NCBI GenBank assembly: GCA_029556545.1
Contig: JAKQEQ010000102.1
Span: 1-25,536 of the forward strand
Length of the DNA: 25,536 bases
Direction of reading: 5' to 3'
Source: Candidatus Hydrogenedentota bacterium
GTDB lineage: Bacteria > Hydrogenedentota > Hydrogenedentia > Hydrogenedentales > JAGMZX01
Position numbers and translations under genes: made by a program. Shown here piece after piece: positions 23,938-25,536 of the stretch. The notes under the pieces are model-generated. The model saw nothing but the letters and a program-made list of their open reading frames with translations. It was not told where the DNA came from and did not search any database. Every line of letters begins with the position of its first letter. Position 1 is the first letter of the stretch.

Positions 23938-24852
23938 ATGAGGCGCTGCTGTCGGGAGATCGTATGCTGCGCGTGCCTGCTGGCTGCGGCCCGCGGGGCG
24001 GACGCCGCGAGCCTGAAGGTCGCGCCGGCGCGGTTTATCGTGCACAACGTTACGCCGGGCACGGTCTACGATATCCACGCCGAGACGGGCCTGCGGCTGA
24101 CGGTCTACAACGACGATGAGGTCAGCAGGACGTGGTTGCTCTCGACGCATCGTCCGTCGGAGCGCGGAACGTGGGAGACGGGTTACGCCGAGATTCCGGA
24201 TGCGCATTGGTGCTGGCTCGACCGGAATGAAGTCACGGTGGAACCGAACGGCAAGGCCTACGCGCATCTTTTTCTTCAGGTCCCGGCGGAAGAGCGGTAC
24301 TACAACCAGCAGTGGGTCGTCACGCTGGGCATCGAGGGCAAGCGCAACGCGGGCGGGGTTGCGCTGGCCGCGGATGTGCGCATGCAGATCGAGACGAAGA
24401 GCAAAGAAGACGTATCGGCGCGGCCCGACGGACCGCTCGGAATCAGGCCGAGTCTCCTTCGCTTCGAAGACGCCGCGCCGGGAGGCGAAGCGGCGGCGGA
24501 CGTGACGGTCTTCAACAACAGCGCCGCGCCCGGCAAATACACGGTGGTCCCGTTGTTCGGGCAGCCGGGCATCGAGCCGAGGACTTACCTGACGCACGGC
24601 TTCGAGGCCATTGCGGACAAGGACTGGCTTGTCTATGAATCGGTGGTCTCCGTGGAGCCCGGTGGGACCGCGTCGCTGCGGGTCGTGCTCAAGATTCCCG
24701 GCGACGCAGCGCACTACGGGAAACGATGGGAGGAGTTGCTGTTGTTCCGGACAGAGGACGGTTTGTCGCGGTTCGTGCGCGTGCAGGTTGAGACGGTACA
24801 GCCGGGAGCGGCTGCGCCACAAGGTGAACGCGAGGCGACGGTTTCAGAATAA
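23938..24852 (+). CDS. Secreted protein with two tandem Ig-like units (WxL-interacting/chaperone-like)
   Basis: ATG 23938 has AAAGGAG ten bases upstream. The 304-residue product has a short signal peptide (to about residue 24). It then consists of two related halves, about 25-155 and 165-288. Each half has an opening strand and turn (KVAPARFIVHNVTPG; IRPSLLRFEDAAPGG), a middle strand with Asn (LTVYNDD; VTVFNNS), and a closing block of Trp-Leu, VEP-x-G, VP/IP and Tyr-x-x-x-Trp (residues 93-126 and 230-264). This is the layout of Ig-fold partners such as DUF916/WxL-interacting proteins and periplasmic chaperones. Unlike DUF916 proteins it has no C-terminal membrane helix. It lies 44 bases after the small subunit gene and overlaps the next by one base, so it belongs to the same operon. 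Role inferred: partner or assembly factor for the small subunit. Confidence 0.8.
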   Translation: MRRCCREIVCCACLLAAARGADAASLKVAPARFIVHNVTPGTVYDIHAETGLRLTVYNDDEVSRTWLLSTHRPSERGTWETGYAEIPDAHWCWLDRNEVTVEPNGKAYAHLFLQVPAEERYYNQQWVVTLGIEGKRNAGGVALAADVRMQIETKSKEDVSARPDGPLGIRPSLLRFEDAAPGGEAAADVTVFNNSAAPGKYTVVPLFGQPGIEPRTYLTHGFEAIADKDWLVYESVVSVEPGGTASLRVVLKIPGDAAHYGKRWEELLLFRTEDGLSRFVRVQVETVQPGAAAPQGEREATVSE

Positions 24853-25536
24853 TGTCAAGGCAACGTCACATAGCGCCGATGGTTCTGGTCATGGGCGTCC
24901 TCTTTCTGACCGCGTGGGGAGAGGTCGCGGCGGAGACAACGGCCGTGATCAGCGTGTCGGTGCTGTTCGAGGGTCCGCCGTCGCGGGTCTTGACGGTCGT
25001 CATCGAGGGCACGGGCCAGACGGACCCGTCCGGGAGCCCGGCCCCGGGCGTCGAGCACATCTATGCCGATGGAGATACTGCCTTCGTCCAGGCGTTCTAC
25101 GGGACGGACGGCTGGGCATTCAGCCACTGGAGCGGCGACCTCGGCGGCGCGGACCCGCAGCGCTATCGGATCAACCTCCCGATGGATCAGGACCGGACGA
25201 TCACGGCGCATTACGTGGCGGCGGACTGGACGTTGACGCTGGACTTCACGGGCGACGGATCGCTGTGGCCGGGCGCGGGCGTCTACGGCTTCGTAGACAT
25301 GGGCGAGGCCGAATTCGGCGCGAACCTGCTGAGCGGTGGCGACGCCTTCGACCAGTGGGTCGGCGACCTGCCGGCGGGCCGTAATCCGCAGGAGACCCAC
25401 CACCGGTTCGCGATGACGCAGGACCGCACGTTGACGGCGGTGTTCACTCCGGCCGACTGGTCGCTGACGATCAACGGGATCGTGGGCGGCGGCTCGGCAT
25501 TCCAGGACCCGCAGCCGGGCGTGTACGGCTACCTCG
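24852..25536 (+). CDS. Secreted InlB-type repeat protein (3' partial)
   Basis: The frame starts at the ATG in TAATG, sharing one base with the previous stop, and stays open to the window end (228 residues visible), so translation is probably coupled. An N-terminal signal peptide (MVLVMGVLFLTAWGEVAA at about residues 10-27) is followed by repeats of about 75-85 residues. Each ends in a WSGDL/WVGDL-type turn and a strand such as DQDRTITAHYV or TQDRTLTAVFT, typical of divergent InlB B-repeats (Flg_new/InlB-like beta-grasp). A third repeat begins at NGIVGGGSAF. Conserved GVYGF/GVYGY blocks recur. Such repeats occur in large surface or extracellular proteins. The rest of the protein, including any anchor, lies beyond the window. 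Confidence 0.8.
   Translation, partial: MSRQRHIAPMVLVMGVLFLTAWGEVAAETTAVISVSVLFEGPPSRVLTVVIEGTGQTDPSGSPAPGVEHIYADGDTAFVQAFYGTDGWAFSHWSGDLGGADPQRYRINLPMDQDRTITAHYVAADWTLTLDFTGDGSLWPGAGVYGFVDMGEAEFGANLLSGGDAFDQWVGDLPAGRNPQETHHRFAMTQDRTLTAVFTPADWSLTINGIVGGGSAFQDPQPGVYGYL

Overview
The window is high-GC bacterial DNA from a didermic, probably uncultured lineage. Three traits suggest Candidatus Hydrogenedentota or a close relative. First, secreted proteins carry long Glu-Gly (GE) linkers. Second, a tail of two dockerin-like motifs ends the 2349-5543 protein. Third, the gaps hold several families of short phased or palindromic repeats. The taxonomic call rests on recollection of such proteins, not on a search. 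There are no rRNA, tRNA, CRISPR, phage or insertion-sequence signatures.

Layout. 1-5543 (+): a very repetitive Ig-like surface protein (5' end missing) with a C-terminal sorting/anchor tail, then a secreted LVIVD-type beta-propeller fused through GE linkers to an M23-like domain and a dockerin-like tail. 5578-10487 (-): a PKD/propeller lipoprotein, a decayed membrane-protein remnant, a Wzz-type polysaccharide chain-length protein and a B12-binding radical SAM enzyme. 10691-14182 (+): a PilZ protein, a LysM/Amidase_3 cell-wall amidase and lipB. 14366-15966 (-): a 78-residue orphan, yraN and scpA. 16225-19158 (+): an AzgA/NCS2-type permease and an MshEN-HDOD protein. 19330-25536 (+): a secretion cluster of four genes, the last cut by the window end.

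The most interesting part is 19330-25536. A thermolysin-like (M4) protease ends in a module of about 125 residues that is clearly paralogous to the whole mature product of the next gene. That gene encodes a small secreted protein with a very strong ribosome binding site. It is followed by a secreted protein made of two tandem Ig-like units, and then, through a TAATG overlap, by an InlB-type repeat protein. Small beta-subunit plus two-domain Ig partner resembles the WxL/WxL-interacting-protein loci of Gram-positives or a camelysin/TasA-like fibre system. That comparison is inference.

Several good sigma70-type promoters could be read by eye (TTGACA-17-TAGGTT, TTGACT-17-TAGACT, TTGTAG-17-TATACT, TTGCCG-17-GATAAT). 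They help fix the start codons of the genes downstream. The PilZ and MshEN-HDOD proteins suggest cyclic-di-GMP control of surface or envelope functions, but nothing in the window links them directly to a target.
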